Source: an uncultured Austwickia sp.
GTDB lineage: Bacteria; Actinomycetota; Actinomycetes; Actinomycetales; Dermatophilaceae
Direction of reading: 5' to 3'
Length of the DNA: 27,682 bases
Assembly: GCA_934678955.1 (NCBI GenBank)
Contig: CAKUSI010000018.1
Coordinates: forward strand, 1 to 27,682
The notes under the pieces were generated by a model that saw nothing but the letters and a program-made list of their open reading frames with translations, was not told the origin of the DNA and made no database searches. The position numbers and the translations under genes were made by a program. Below, piece by piece: positions 1 to 7,393 of this stretch (position 1 is the stretch's first letter; each line of letters opens with the position of its first letter).

Positions 1-122
1 GATCCCGCCCACGGGCGGGTCATAGCGGGAATTCGCGCCAGCGCCGCGTACCGATCCCGCCCACGGGCGGCAAACGCTCGCGACACGCCGCACCTTCCCG
101 TACCGATCCCGCCCACGGGCGG
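1..122. repeat. Three-copy palindromic direct repeat, exact 52-bp period (possible CRISPR edge or extragenic palindromes)
   Basis: The core GATCCCGCCCACGGGCGG occurs at 1-18, 53-70 and 105-122. Copies 2 and 3 share six more bases upstream (CGTACC), making a 24-base repeat at 47-70 and 99-122. Copy 1 is cut by the window edge. The 28-base intervals at 19-46 and 71-98 are equal in length but unrelated in sequence. Each repeat contains a near-perfect GC hairpin (CCCGCCC and GGGCGGG around AC). Even spacing, identical palindromic repeats and unrelated spacers look like the end of a CRISPR array. A 24/28 geometry is, however, shorter than the roughly 28/33 layout of actinobacterial type I-E arrays, and no cas gene is in view. 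The array lies 23 bp past the stop of the 146-640 gene, so repeated extragenic palindromes acting as terminators are an alternative. The repeat itself is certain; its class is not. Confidence 0.65.
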
Positions 123-145
123 GAAATGCACCGGTGCGGCCCTGC

Positions 146-640
146 TCAGAGGCGCCGACGGCGCGAGGGGCCGCCCAGGGCGGCCCATACGGTCCGTCCG
201 TTCTTGTCCTCCTGGACCCCCCACTCGTGCGCGAGGCTGCGGACGATCCGCAGCCCGCGGCCGCTGTTGGCCCACGGCGAAGGCGGGACGGGGCGTGGCA
301 CCGAGGGGCCGCCGCCGTCGCTGACCTCGACCTCGACGGTGTCGGCCTTCACCTTCCAGCGGATGCGCACGCACCCGTCGCCGAGCGGCCGGGCGTGCCG
401 GACCGCGTTGGCGACCAACTCCGAGGCGACCGTCTGCGCCTCCTCCAGGATCGTGCGGTTCACGCCGCGGGACGTGAGGTCCTCGTCGAGGATCGCCCGG
501 ATGGAGGGTACGGATGAGTTCGCGTGCGGGATCCGTACGCTGCGCTGCCCCTCGGCGACCACCGCCCGGCATCCCCGACCTTGCTCCACCGGCTGCTCTT
601 CCCTTCCCGTCGATCCGATCCGATCGGCGTCTGCCCTCAC
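146..640 (-). CDS. Histidine-kinase-like ATPase (RsbW/SpoIIAB-type anti-sigma regulatory factor)
   Basis: This 164-residue cytosolic protein has the HATPase_c_2 fold of serine-kinase anti-sigma factors. The N-box helix is ELVANAVRHA (Asn78), the G1-type motif is VSDGGG (Asp108), and the G2-type motif is GRGLRIV (about 127-133). There is no phosphoacceptor His domain or transmembrane segment. Family members bind ATP and either sequester an alternative sigma factor or phosphorylate an STAS antagonist. Actinomycetes carry many orphan copies whose partners are unknown, and no sigma factor or STAS gene lies beside this one. The annotated GTG start has no clear Shine-Dalgarno; an internal GTG near residue 27 (GCRAVVAEG) would still keep the whole domain. 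It begins 33 bp after the putA stop on the same strand, so readthrough from putA is possible. The last residues are an Arg-rich tail. Confidence 0.85.
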   Translation of the reverse strand: MRADADRIGSTGREEQPVEQGRGCRAVVAEGQRSVRIPHANSSVPSIRAILDEDLTSRGVNRTILEEAQTVASELVANAVRHARPLGDGCVRIRWKVKADTVEVEVSDGGGPSVPRPVPPSPWANSGRGLRIVRSLAHEWGVQEDKNGRTVWAALGGPSRRRRL

Positions 641-673
641 TGCACTGCGAGGAGGCAGGCGCCTCGATGCCCG

Positions 674-3600
674 TCAGCGCGTCAGCTCCGCCAGGTCGGC
701 GGGGCCGTGGCCGGCGACGTGGCCGAACCGGTGCATCGTGCGACTGACCGCCTGCTCCCGCAACAGAGGTAGCAGCTCGCGTCGCCCGGTGGCCAGCACC
801 GGTCCGTCCAGCACCGTGACGTCGCGCTCCGCGAGCCGGGCGGCCAACGGGGGGTTCTCCCCGATCAGCCGCACCCGCCCGGCCACCACGCCGACGCCCG
901 CGCGGTCCGCGAACTGCTCGTCGGTCTCCGCGCGGTCGACGTAGCGGGCGAGCACCCGCAGCGCCGCGGACGCCTCCTCGCTGGTCCCGTCGAGACCCTT
1001 CAGGAACGCGGAGGTATCGGGATCCAGGCTGACGCGGACGGTCGTGCCGGTCGCGACTCCCCCGAGGACCACCCGGAGGAGCTCCACGACGCGGCAGCCG
1101 GGCGCGGTCCGCACCCACAGGGCGGGCAGGGTCCGGTACCGGAACACGTTGGACTCCACCACCAGCGCCGACTCGTCGACCTCGCAGGCGAGCTCGGCGG
1201 CGAGCGCCGCCGCGTCGGAGCCCGCGGAGGCGCGCAGCCAGGTGCGTTCCACGCGCTCGGGCACCAGCGGCAGCAGTCCCTTCAGGATCGGCCGCACGCG
1301 CTCGTCCGGGTCGTCGATCACCTGCGGCAGCCCGTCGGGGATCCAACGACCCAACTGGGCCACGTAGTTCGGGCCGCCGGCCTTCGCACCGGGGCCGAGC
1401 ACCGAGCCCTTCCAGCCACCGAAGCTCTGCCGCTGCACGATCGCGCCGGTGATGTGCCGGTTGACGTATGCGTTCCCGACCTCCACATGTTCCAGCCAGT
1501 GCTCGATCTCCCGCTCGTCGAGGCTGTGCAGCCCGCCGGTCAGGCCGAAGGCCGTACCGTTCTGCCACTCGATCGCCTGGCCCAGGTCGGCCGCGTTCAT
1601 CAGCCCGAGGACCGGGCCGAACACCTCCGTGAGGTGGAAGAACGAGCCGGGGCGGACGCCGTCCTTCAGGCCCGGGGACCACAGCCTGCCAGAATCGTCC
1701 AACGACCGCGGCTCGACCAGCCACGTCTCCCCCGGCTCCAGGGAGGTGAGCGCGCGCAGCAGCTTGCCCTCCGGGGGCTCGATGACCGGGCCCATCGTGA
1801 CCCCGAGGTCGCTCGGCCACCCCACCCGCAGGCTCGACACCGCGTCGATGAGCTGGCGGCGGAACCGGTCCGAGGTGCCGACGGAGCCCACGAGGATCGC
1901 CAGCGAGGCGGCCGAGCATTTCTGCCCGGCGTGCCCGAACGCGGACTTCACCAGGTCGGCGACCGCCAGGTCCAGATCGGCCGCCGGCGTGATGACCAGC
2001 GCGTTCTTGCCGGAGGTCTCGCCGTAGACGCGGGCCCCGCCCGGCCGGTCCGCCCGCCACGAGGCGAACATCTCGCCGGTCTCGGAGGAGCCGGTGAGGA
2101 TCACCGTGTCGACGTCGCGGTGGGACACCAGGGCGCGCCCGGCGTCCCGGTCGGCCACCCGGACCACCTGCAGCGCCTCAGGCGGCACCCCGGCTTCGTG
2201 CAGCGCGGCCACGCCGACCTCGACGCAGCCGACGGTCGGGTGGGCGGGCTTGATGACGACCGCGGCGCCGGCCGCAAGCGCGGCCAGCACCCCGCCCAGG
2301 GGGATCGCGACCGGGAAGTTCCAGGGCGGGGTCACCAGCACGACCCGGTCCGGGGCGAACCGGGAGCCGTCCGCCGCCGGCCCGGTCTCCAGCTCCACGG
2401 CGCGATCCGCGTAGTAGCGGGCGAAGTCGATCGCCTCGGACACCTCGGGGTCCGCCTCCGCGACCGTCTTGCCGCCTTCCGCGGCCATCACGGTGATCAG
2501 CTCGCCGCGCCGGCCCTCCAAACGGCGCGCCGCCTCGCGCAGGATGTCCGCTCGCTCCGCGGCGGGCCGGTGCGACCACGGTCCGTGGGCGGCCACCGCG
2601 GTGGCCACGACGCCCTCAACGTCGGAGGCCGAGAGCACCGGACTGGCAGGGACGTGCGGTGTCGCGTCCAGTGCGGCCCGGGCCCACTCCCGCGTCGCGG
2701 GCAGCGCCGGATCGGAATCGGGCGTGTTGGCGAAGTGGTCGCCGATCTCCGGGCGGCGCGGGTCGCGACGGGCGCCGGTGGCGACCTCGGGCGCGGCGGC
2801 GATCGAGGCCCGGAAGCGCGCCTCCTGCTGCGCCATCGCTTCCTCCGAGGCGCGGCGGCGGGCCTCCTCCGCGTCCGTCTCGGGCCGCTCCTCGGCACCC
2901 ACAGGACCGCCCGCGCCCTCAGCCTCGTCGCTGACCCCGCCGGACACCGCCTCGCCCGTCGCGGCTCCCGCCGCCTCGCTCCCCGCAGTGCCCGTGGCGT
3001 CCTCGGGGACCGTTTCCGGCTCGAAGCGGGCTCTGCGCCGGGCCCGGCGTTCCGCGCGCCGCTCGGCCAGGGTGGCCCGCGGGGCCTCCGGCGGGGCGGC
3101 GAACAGCGCGTGGAGGAAGTTCTCCTCGGTCGCGTTCTCCTCCAGTCGGCGGATCAAGTAGCTCACCGCCACGTCGAAGTCCTCCGGCGCCACGACCGGC
3201 GTGTAGAGGAGCACCGAGCCCACGTCGTCGCGGACCGCGCGCGCCTGGGCCGGGGCCATGCCCTGCAGCATCTCGACGTCGAGGGCGTCGCCGACGCCGC
3301 GCGCCTCGCTCAGCACGTGCGCCACGGCGACGTCATACAGGTTGTGGCTGGCCACCCCGAGGCGGACCGCGTCGACCACGTCGGGGCGCAGCGCCCGCTC
3401 CACGCAGCGCAGGTAGTTCGCGTCGACCTCGGCCTTGGACTCGTACGGCGCCTGCCGCCAGCCGTGCACGATCGCCTCGACCTGCTCCATGGCGAGGTTC
3501 GCGCCCTTCACCAGACGGATCTTGATCGGGGCGCCGCCGGAGGCGCGACGCGCGGTCGCCCACTCGATGAGGTGCTCCATCGCGGGCAGGGCGTCGGGCA

Positions 3601-4447
3601 GGTATGCCTGCAGGACGATCCCGGCCTCCAGGTCCTTGAACTCCTCCTCGTCGAGCAGCCGCGTGAACAGCTCGATCGTGAGGTCGAGGTCGCGGTACTC
3701 CTCCATGTCGAGGTTCACGAAGGACGGCGGGGTCTTCGCGGCGGCCGCCTGATAGAGCGGGCGGAGCCGCTCCAGGCAGCGCTCCACCGTGCCCGCGGTG
3801 TCCCACGTCGAGATCTGCGAGACCAGAGAGCTGACCTTGATCGAGACGTAGTCGATGTCGGCCCGCCGGACCAGCTCGGTGGTGCGCCGCGTCCGGGCCG
3901 CGGCCTCGCGCTCCCCCAGGACGGCCTCGCCGAGGAGGTTGACGTTGAGCCGGAAGCCCTGGGCCCGCGCGCCGGCCAGGTGCCCGGCGAGGGCAGGGTC
4001 GCGCGCGTCCACGACGAGGTGGCCGATCATCTGGCGCAACCGGCGCCGCGCGATCGGCACGACCAGCGACGGCGCCAGGGGGGCCGCCACCGTGCCGAGG
4101 GCCAGCAGGCTCAGGTCGGTCCGGTTGAGGAAACCGGCGGCGTCCCGCGGGGAGATCCGGGCGAGGTCGCGGGCCGCCACCTTCGGATCCTCCGGTCGGG
4201 CCACCCGGTCCACGAACCGGACCGCGAGGTCCAGACCTTCTTCGTCGCGGACCAGCGCCGCCAGCTGCGAGCTGGTGGCCCGCTCCTGCGGGCTCTGCCC
4301 GGCCTCGGTCGCGGCGTACCAGCGCCGCGCGAGCTCCACCGCCTGCTCCTCGAAGGCCGCGAGCGTCTGTGGTCCGAACGCGTCGGAGCTGAAGTTGCCG
4401 GCTCCGGAGGTGCCGGATCCGAAGGTGTCAGCGGCCGGGGCAGTCAT
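674..4447 (-). CDS. putA: Bifunctional proline dehydrogenase / L-glutamate-gamma-semialdehyde dehydrogenase
   Basis: This enzyme oxidises proline to P5C with FAD, then oxidises glutamate semialdehyde to glutamate with NAD+. From the ATG at 4447 it is 1257 residues. The PRODH barrel spans about 130-450, with RLVKGANLAMEQ (311-322), GVASHNLYD and EMLQGMAP, followed by the PutA-type segment RRLEENATEENF. The ALDH domain spans about 600-1100, with PWNFP (Asn710), TGSSETG, the general base Glu810 in GETSGKN and the catalytic Cys844 in GQKCSA. A C-terminal extension follows. There is no N-terminal ribbon-helix-helix, so it is not the trifunctional DNA-binding form. The interdomain linker (about 455-600) is unusually long and rich in Ala, Glu, Arg and Gly, probably disordered. 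The frame is open 26 codons further upstream, but the ATG gives the normal N-terminus. A GATACT six bases before the ATG would allow leaderless transcription; this is weak inference. No dedicated regulator is adjacent. Confidence 0.96.
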   Translation of the reverse strand: MTAPAADTFGSGTSGAGNFSSDAFGPQTLAAFEEQAVELARRWYAATEAGQSPQERATSSQLAALVRDEEGLDLAVRFVDRVARPEDPKVAARDLARISPRDAAGFLNRTDLSLLALGTVAAPLAPSLVVPIARRRLRQMIGHLVVDARDPALAGHLAGARAQGFRLNVNLLGEAVLGEREAAARTRRTTELVRRADIDYVSIKVSSLVSQISTWDTAGTVERCLERLRPLYQAAAAKTPPSFVNLDMEEYRDLDLTIELFTRLLDEEEFKDLEAGIVLQAYLPDALPAMEHLIEWATARRASGGAPIKIRLVKGANLAMEQVEAIVHGWRQAPYESKAEVDANYLRCVERALRPDVVDAVRLGVASHNLYDVAVAHVLSEARGVGDALDVEMLQGMAPAQARAVRDDVGSVLLYTPVVAPEDFDVAVSYLIRRLEENATEENFLHALFAAPPEAPRATLAERRAERRARRRARFEPETVPEDATGTAGSEAAGAATGEAVSGGVSDEAEGAGGPVGAEERPETDAEEARRRASEEAMAQQEARFRASIAAAPEVATGARRDPRRPEIGDHFANTPDSDPALPATREWARAALDATPHVPASPVLSASDVEGVVATAVAAHGPWSHRPAAERADILREAARRLEGRRGELITVMAAEGGKTVAEADPEVSEAIDFARYYADRAVELETGPAADGSRFAPDRVVLVTPPWNFPVAIPLGGVLAALAAGAAVVIKPAHPTVGCVEVGVAALHEAGVPPEALQVVRVADRDAGRALVSHRDVDTVILTGSSETGEMFASWRADRPGGARVYGETSGKNALVITPAADLDLAVADLVKSAFGHAGQKCSAASLAILVGSVGTSDRFRRQLIDAVSSLRVGWPSDLGVTMGPVIEPPEGKLLRALTSLEPGETWLVEPRSLDDSGRLWSPGLKDGVRPGSFFHLTEVFGPVLGLMNAADLGQAIEWQNGTAFGLTGGLHSLDEREIEHWLEHVEVGNAYVNRHITGAIVQRQSFGGWKGSVLGPGAKAGGPNYVAQLGRWIPDGLPQVIDDPDERVRPILKGLLPLVPERVERTWLRASAGSDAAALAAELACEVDESALVVESNVFRYRTLPALWVRTAPGCRVVELLRVVLGGVATGTTVRVSLDPDTSAFLKGLDGTSEEASAALRVLARYVDRAETDEQFADRAGVGVVAGRVRLIGENPPLAARLAERDVTVLDGPVLATGRRELLPLLREQAVSRTMHRFGHVAGHGPADLAELTR

Positions 4448-4507
4448 GCCCCCAGTATCGTGACTCGACGCCGTTCGGGCAGCCGGGTGCGGCTGACGCG
4501 GGTGTGA

Positions 4508-4544
4508 TCCCGCGAGGCGGGACATATCGGCTCACCTCGCGGGA
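4508..4544 (-). terminator. Hairpin between the SGNH hydrolase gene and putA
   Basis: TCCCGCGAGG at 4508-4517 pairs perfectly with CCTCGCGGGA at 4535-4544 across a 17-base loop. It sits 41 bp after the SGNH hydrolase stop and 60 bp before the putA start, both on the minus strand. It most likely ends the upstream transcript and separates putA from it. There is no U-tract, as is common for actinobacterial hairpin terminators. Confidence 0.6.
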
Positions 4545-4584
4545 CGATCGCCGCGAGGCCCGGCGCCGGGGCCATCCGCGCGGG

Positions 4585-5607
4585 TCAGCCGAGCGATTGC
4601 CGGACGAGCCCCACCATCGCCTCCACCCCGGCCGGGTTGGGGTGGACGCCGTCGCTCAGCAAGGCCTCGATGTTGACGGGGTTGCTCCGGAAGAGGGCGT
4701 CCCAGTCGATCAACCGCATGCCGGGGGTTCGGCGGGCGCGCTCCGCGATCACCTCGTTGATCCAGGCGGTATTGCGCTCGTCGGCCGCCGAGCGCGAGGT
4801 CTTGGGCCGGCGCGAGTCGAACGTCGTCACCCAGAGGATCTGGTGGCCGGGGCCGATGCCGTCGACGATGCGGTTCATCTGCGGCTCGAACAGCGGCGGG
4901 TTGAAGATGTCATTCGTTCCGGACATCACCACCACGCGAGCCGGGAGCCCTACCCGCCGCTTGATGTCCAGCAGTGCGTTGGCGGTGCCCTCGGTCGCGC
5001 GGCCCGGCCAGGTGTCATACACGCAGGTCACGCCGAGCGTGCGGCGCAGGTCGGCCACGAGTACGTCCACCACGGTGGTCGCGATCGAGTCCCCGACGAT
5101 AAGGCAACCCTGCGGGTCCGCGGCTGCCGCCCGCAGCTCGGCCTCCGGGGACGTCGCTCGGGTGAACCGCCCGTAATCCCCGTGGTATCCGCTGCCGTAG
5201 TCGCGCACGGGCATCCGGACGATGACCGCGTCGGGATCTCCGATCTCGTCCGTGCCCGTCGGGGGTGCGGCGTCCGCGAGGGGCAGGTCGGTCACGGGCC
5301 GGTCGGTCGCGTATGTGGAAGCCGGGGCGGGCGCGAGAGCCAGGGGCGGGCCGGTGCCGGTGCGGGCCTTCGCCGCGTCCGTGGGTGAGTTCGCGCCCAG
5401 CTCGCGGGGCGCGATCGTCGGGGGGGTGCCGGCCTGGGGGCTGCCGGTGGGGAGGGCACCGGTCACTGGCGTCGAGCCGGCGTGCGTCGGCAGCGCCACC
5501 GGCGCGTTGTCGGCGAGCCAGCCACCGTGCAGCGCACCGACGCCCCCCAGCGCGGCAGCGGCGACCCCGGCGGCGGCCATGGTGGCCCACCCGCGTACGC
5601 TCCGCAT
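4585..5607 (-). CDS. Exported SGNH/GDSL-family hydrolase
   Basis: From the ATG at 5607 (AAGAGG about 8 bases upstream) this is a 340-residue protein. The frame stays open 40 codons further, but that part is not signal-like. Residues 1-30 form an Ala-rich hydrophobic segment after MRSVRG, a signal peptide or single anchor. About 35-150 is Pro/Thr/Ala-rich and probably disordered. The SGNH domain follows: GDS with nucleophile Ser174, GTND with Asn232, and DGVHP with Asp319 and His322, i.e. blocks I, III and V. Such enzymes are extracytoplasmic esterases, lipases or carbohydrate acetyl-esterases; the substrate cannot be read here. The C-terminal domain resembles the SGNH domains attached to OafA-type acyltransferases, but no acyltransferase is fused or nearby. 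It is divergent from the CPTC gene at 6006. Confidence 0.88.
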   Translation of the reverse strand: MRSVRGWATMAAAGVAAAALGGVGALHGGWLADNAPVALPTHAGSTPVTGALPTGSPQAGTPPTIAPRELGANSPTDAAKARTGTGPPLALAPAPASTYATDRPVTDLPLADAAPPTGTDEIGDPDAVIVRMPVRDYGSGYHGDYGRFTRATSPEAELRAAAADPQGCLIVGDSIATTVVDVLVADLRRTLGVTCVYDTWPGRATEGTANALLDIKRRVGLPARVVVMSGTNDIFNPPLFEPQMNRIVDGIGPGHQILWVTTFDSRRPKTSRSAADERNTAWINEVIAERARRTPGMRLIDWDALFRSNPVNIEALLSDGVHPNPAGVEAMVGLVRQSLG

Positions 5608-6005
5608 CCCCGCGCCTCTTCTGCTCGACCCCTCGCCAGCCCGCCAGCCCGATCGGACGGGACGCGACAATCCTTGACCACAAAAGGAATTCGGCGACCA
5701 CTTCGAAAAGCTGGACACATTGAACATAACCCGTCACGACCGTCGCCATCGACCGCATCCACCCCCCGAGCAGCAACGAATTCGCAACTGTTAGCGTGCC
5801 GTTCGCAGGGCAGTTGACCAGGACAAACGTCCGGGTTGCACCACCCTTGGATGAATGCGACCCCCAGGTCTCCCCCCATCAATGTGGGACGATCGTCTAA
5901 GTCATTGGTCCAACGTGTCGATGGGAGGAGGTGAGCGCGTTGGGGAACGCGCGACATGGGGAAGAGGCGGACGCAATTCCGCCCGCAGTAAAAGGGGAAC
6001 CCGAT
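5608..6005. other. 398-bp divergent intergenic region between the SGNH hydrolase and the first CPTC gene
   Basis: This stretch separates two divergent genes and is less GC-rich than its flanks around 5680-5800, as expected for promoters, though I cannot pick convincing -35/-10 pairs. The right end (5923-5983) holds a strong ribosome-binding-like sequence and two hairpins, listed separately. A 27-codon frame (ATG 5851 to TGA 5934) ends on the GTG at 5931 but has no ribosome binding site, so I do not call it. I recognise no tRNA or named riboswitch here. Confidence 0.5.
5923..5983 (+). promoter_or_regulatory. Structured leader with an orphan strong Shine-Dalgarno and two hairpins
   Basis: GGGAGGAGGTGAG at 5923-5935 is a near-ideal anti-16S match, yet it lies about 70 bases before the preferred ATG at 6006. 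It is followed by a perfect stem, GCGCGTT (5935-5941) with AACGCGC (5946-5952) around GGGG. A second stem follows, GGCGGA (5966-5971) with TCCGCC (5978-5983). In frame with the CPTC gene, a GTG at 5931 touches this ribosome binding site and a TTG at 5940 sits 8 bases after it. The site may therefore serve an N-terminally longer isoform, or the hairpins may be a regulated leader. The sequence cannot decide between these. Confidence 0.4.
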
Positions 6006-6485
6006 ATGACCGATGCACCTGCCGTGCGCTCCGAGGCGTCAAGCAGCGCCCTGAGCGGGGCCCAGGTGGGCCCTGGTGGCCCGATGAACGTGCTCGCCGC
6101 CGCCCGCGCCGCCGCGGAACTCGCCGCCTACGTGGGCGTCTGCCCGACATGCCTCGCCTGGGAGGATCCCGAAGCGTCAGCGCCAGAAGGCGAGCCTACC
6201 CCGGGCCGCCCCGTCTGCCCCACGTGCGGCCGATGCTCCGTGGAGTGGGACCTGGCCCAGCAGATCCACGAACAAGTGGACGAGATGAGAGGCGTCCTCA
6301 CGCTGGACGAGGCGGTCATGAACGAGCTCGGCATCGACGAGGCATTCACGACCGAGACCGACACCGACGAGGCGTCGGAGCACCCGGATGACCCTGACGA
6401 CCCGCACGGCACGGATCCGGCCGGTGGCCCGACGGGAAGCCCGCGCCCTGGATCGCCAAGCCAGGTGCCTCGCCGCGACGCCTGA
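6006..6485 (+). CDS. Small acidic protein with two CPTC zinc-knuckle motifs (paralogue of 6887-7210)
   Basis: I do not recognise this 159-residue protein as a named family. It has an Ala/Ser-rich start, then VCPTC (first Cys about 46), 21 residues, then VCPTCG, and the motif CSVEWD leading into a predicted helix (QIHEQVDEMRG). Two CxxC pairs suggest one treble-clef or ribbon-type Zn site, or a redox-active pair. The C-terminal third is a low-complexity Asp/Glu/Pro tail that the paralogue lacks. The ATG at 6006 has AGGGGA 8 bases upstream and gives a pre-knuckle length (45 residues) close to the paralogue's (47), so I prefer it over the in-frame GTG 5931 or TTG 5940. There is no signal peptide or transmembrane segment. 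It is followed by a strong hairpin, so it is probably monocistronic. Confidence 0.7.
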   Translation: MTDAPAVRSEASSSALSGAQVGPGGPMNVLAAARAAAELAAYVGVCPTCLAWEDPEASAPEGEPTPGRPVCPTCGRCSVEWDLAQQIHEQVDEMRGVLTLDEAVMNELGIDEAFTTETDTDEASEHPDDPDDPHGTDPAGGPTGSPRPGSPSQVPRRDA

Positions 6486-6500
6486 TCGGCGGGCCACGAA

Positions 6501-6550
6501 CGCGAGGCCGGGACAGGGCATCGCTCGCGAGCCCAGTCCCGGCCTTCGCG
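6501..6550 (+). terminator. Terminator hairpin after the first CPTC gene
   Basis: GGCCGGGAC (6506-6514) pairs with GTCCCGGCC (6536-6544). Allowing one bulge at 6546, the stem extends with CGCGA (6501-6505) against TTCGCG (6545-6550). The loop itself contains the palindrome GCTCGCGAGC. It begins 16 bp after the stop codon at 6485, the usual place for a rho-independent-type terminator, though without a U-run. Confidence 0.7.
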
Positions 6551-6588
6551 CGCCGTGACATGCCGCGCCGCGGCCGATGACGCGGCGT

Positions 6589-6628
6589 CACCCCATAAGG
6601 CTCATCGACACCCCATAAGGCTCATCGA
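6589..6628. repeat. Perfect 20-bp tandem duplication
   Basis: The unit CACCCCATAAGGCTCATCGA occurs at 6589-6608 and again at 6609-6628 with no gap and no mismatch. The unit is about half A/T, unlike its surroundings. A perfect head-to-tail pair between two paralogous genes may be a paired regulator site or a recent slippage duplication. Confidence 0.9.
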
Positions 6629-6886
6629 CGCAGCGACCGATCCGGCACGCTCCCAGGCGAATTCCTGTCGAACGTGAGCCGATAAACCGCACCTGACCAG
6701 GGGATAACCATCAGTCAGTAAAGTTGGTAAGGAGTTGTTAAAGCACTTGGATCATCGCTTGGGACAAGCAGATTCGCGGCCGACTAGCACGGCGACAGCA
6801 TCGCCCCGCGGGGCACTCGGCCACGACGAGGCGGTGCGTACCTCTCCCTCCGGCGGGGTACCGACCGTTACGACTAGGGGGTCACC

Positions 6887-7210
6887 ATGGACGCCGACCA
6901 GATCGCCACACTGCCGCGCAACCGCACCCTCCGGGGTCAGCGCACCGCTCGTGCGCGCTCCAGCGCCGACGCCCTGAGCCCCGACCGCCTGATCGGCGCC
7001 CTGCCGACCTCTGCGGACGACGCGTGCCCCACCTGTCAGGCATGCCACGACGCGCGGCTGAACGACCTTCCGGGTGCGACCCACCCTGGCGTCGACGCCG
7101 CGACCTGCCCGACGTGTGGTCAGACGTCTCTCGAGTTCGGCCTGCTGCTGGCCCTCGATGAGATCATCGGCGAACTCCACGGCTTGGCTCGCCTGGACGC
7201 CGCGCTCTGA
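6887..7210 (+). CDS. Small protein with two CPTC zinc-knuckle motifs (paralogue of 6006-6485)
   Basis: This 107-residue protein starts at an ATG with AGGGGG 6 bases upstream. After a basic N-terminal half with several Arg, it has ACPTC, 23 residues (including one extra Cys), then TCPTCG. The segment TSLEFG, then a helix ending IIGELHGLARLDAAL, aligns with the neighbour's CSVEWD...VDEMRGVLTLDEAV. The shared pattern is CPTC-x(21-23)-CPTCG-x2-S-x-E-[W/F]-...-E-x2-G-...-LD, so the two genes are clearly paralogues. It lacks the acidic tail of the first copy, so the pair is basic-N-terminal versus acidic-C-terminal. Metal binding, redox activity or protein-protein adaptor roles all fit; none is shown. 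It ends 56 bp before a perfect 14-bp terminator stem. Confidence 0.75.
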   Translation: MDADQIATLPRNRTLRGQRTARARSSADALSPDRLIGALPTSADDACPTCQACHDARLNDLPGATHPGVDAATCPTCGQTSLEFGLLLALDEIIGELHGLARLDAAL

Positions 7211-7266
7211 CCACCGTCGCCGCCTCGCCGGCGGCGACCGGTCGGCCCACGTGCCGACCCGCACCA

Positions 7267-7303
7267 CTGCAAGGGACCTGTCGTGGGGGCAGGTCCCTTG
7301 CAG
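7267..7303 (+). terminator. Perfect 14-bp terminator stem after the second CPTC gene
   Basis: CTGCAAGGGACCTG (7267-7280) is the exact reverse complement of CAGGTCCCTTGCAG (7290-7303), with a 9-base loop. It is the strongest simple hairpin in this region and lies 56 bp past the stop codon. No U-tract follows. Confidence 0.8.
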
Positions 7304-7343
7304 CGTTCCCGGGCGATTGCTCCAGGGAACGTCGAAAATGACA

Positions 7344-7393
7344 ACGATCAGGCCCGGGTCATCGCATCTCAGCGAAGGCCCGGGCCTGATCGT
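7344..7393 (-). terminator. Perfect 15-bp stem, probable terminator for the sensor kinase transcript
   Basis: ACGATCAGGCCCGGG (7344-7358) pairs exactly with CCCGGGCCTGATCGT (7379-7393) around a 20-base loop. It lies about 150 bp beyond the stop of the minus-strand kinase gene and 41 bp past the previous hairpin. It may act on either strand. Confidence 0.7.

Larger units (their letters stand above)
6486..6886. other. 401-bp intergenic region between the two CPTC paralogues
   Basis: In order it holds the terminator at 6501-6550, a 20-bp tandem duplication at 6589-6628, and a relatively AT-rich block at about 6650-6770 that probably carries the promoter of the downstream gene. Inside that block are imperfect repeats of the form AGTTGGTAAGG / AGTTGTTAAAG. 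A frame from TTG 6735 has no properly spaced ribosome binding site and runs into the downstream gene in another frame, so I regard it as spurious. The long untranslated stretch resembles the leader of the first paralogue in length but not obviously in sequence. Confidence 0.5.

Noticed and set aside
1454..4507. 1017-codon plus-strand frame opposite putA
   Set aside because: It is an antisense shadow of the high-GC putA gene. The minus strand has a full PRODH-ALDH sequence with catalytic residues, while the plus frame is Arg/Gly/His-rich with no domain.
5851..5934. 27-codon frame before the first CPTC gene
   Set aside because: It ends on the GTG at 5931, suggestive of a leader peptide, but has no ribosome binding site.
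6735..6977. 80-codon frame between the CPTC genes
   Set aside because: Its TTG start touches the ribosome-binding-like sequence with no spacing and the frame overlaps the real CPTC gene.
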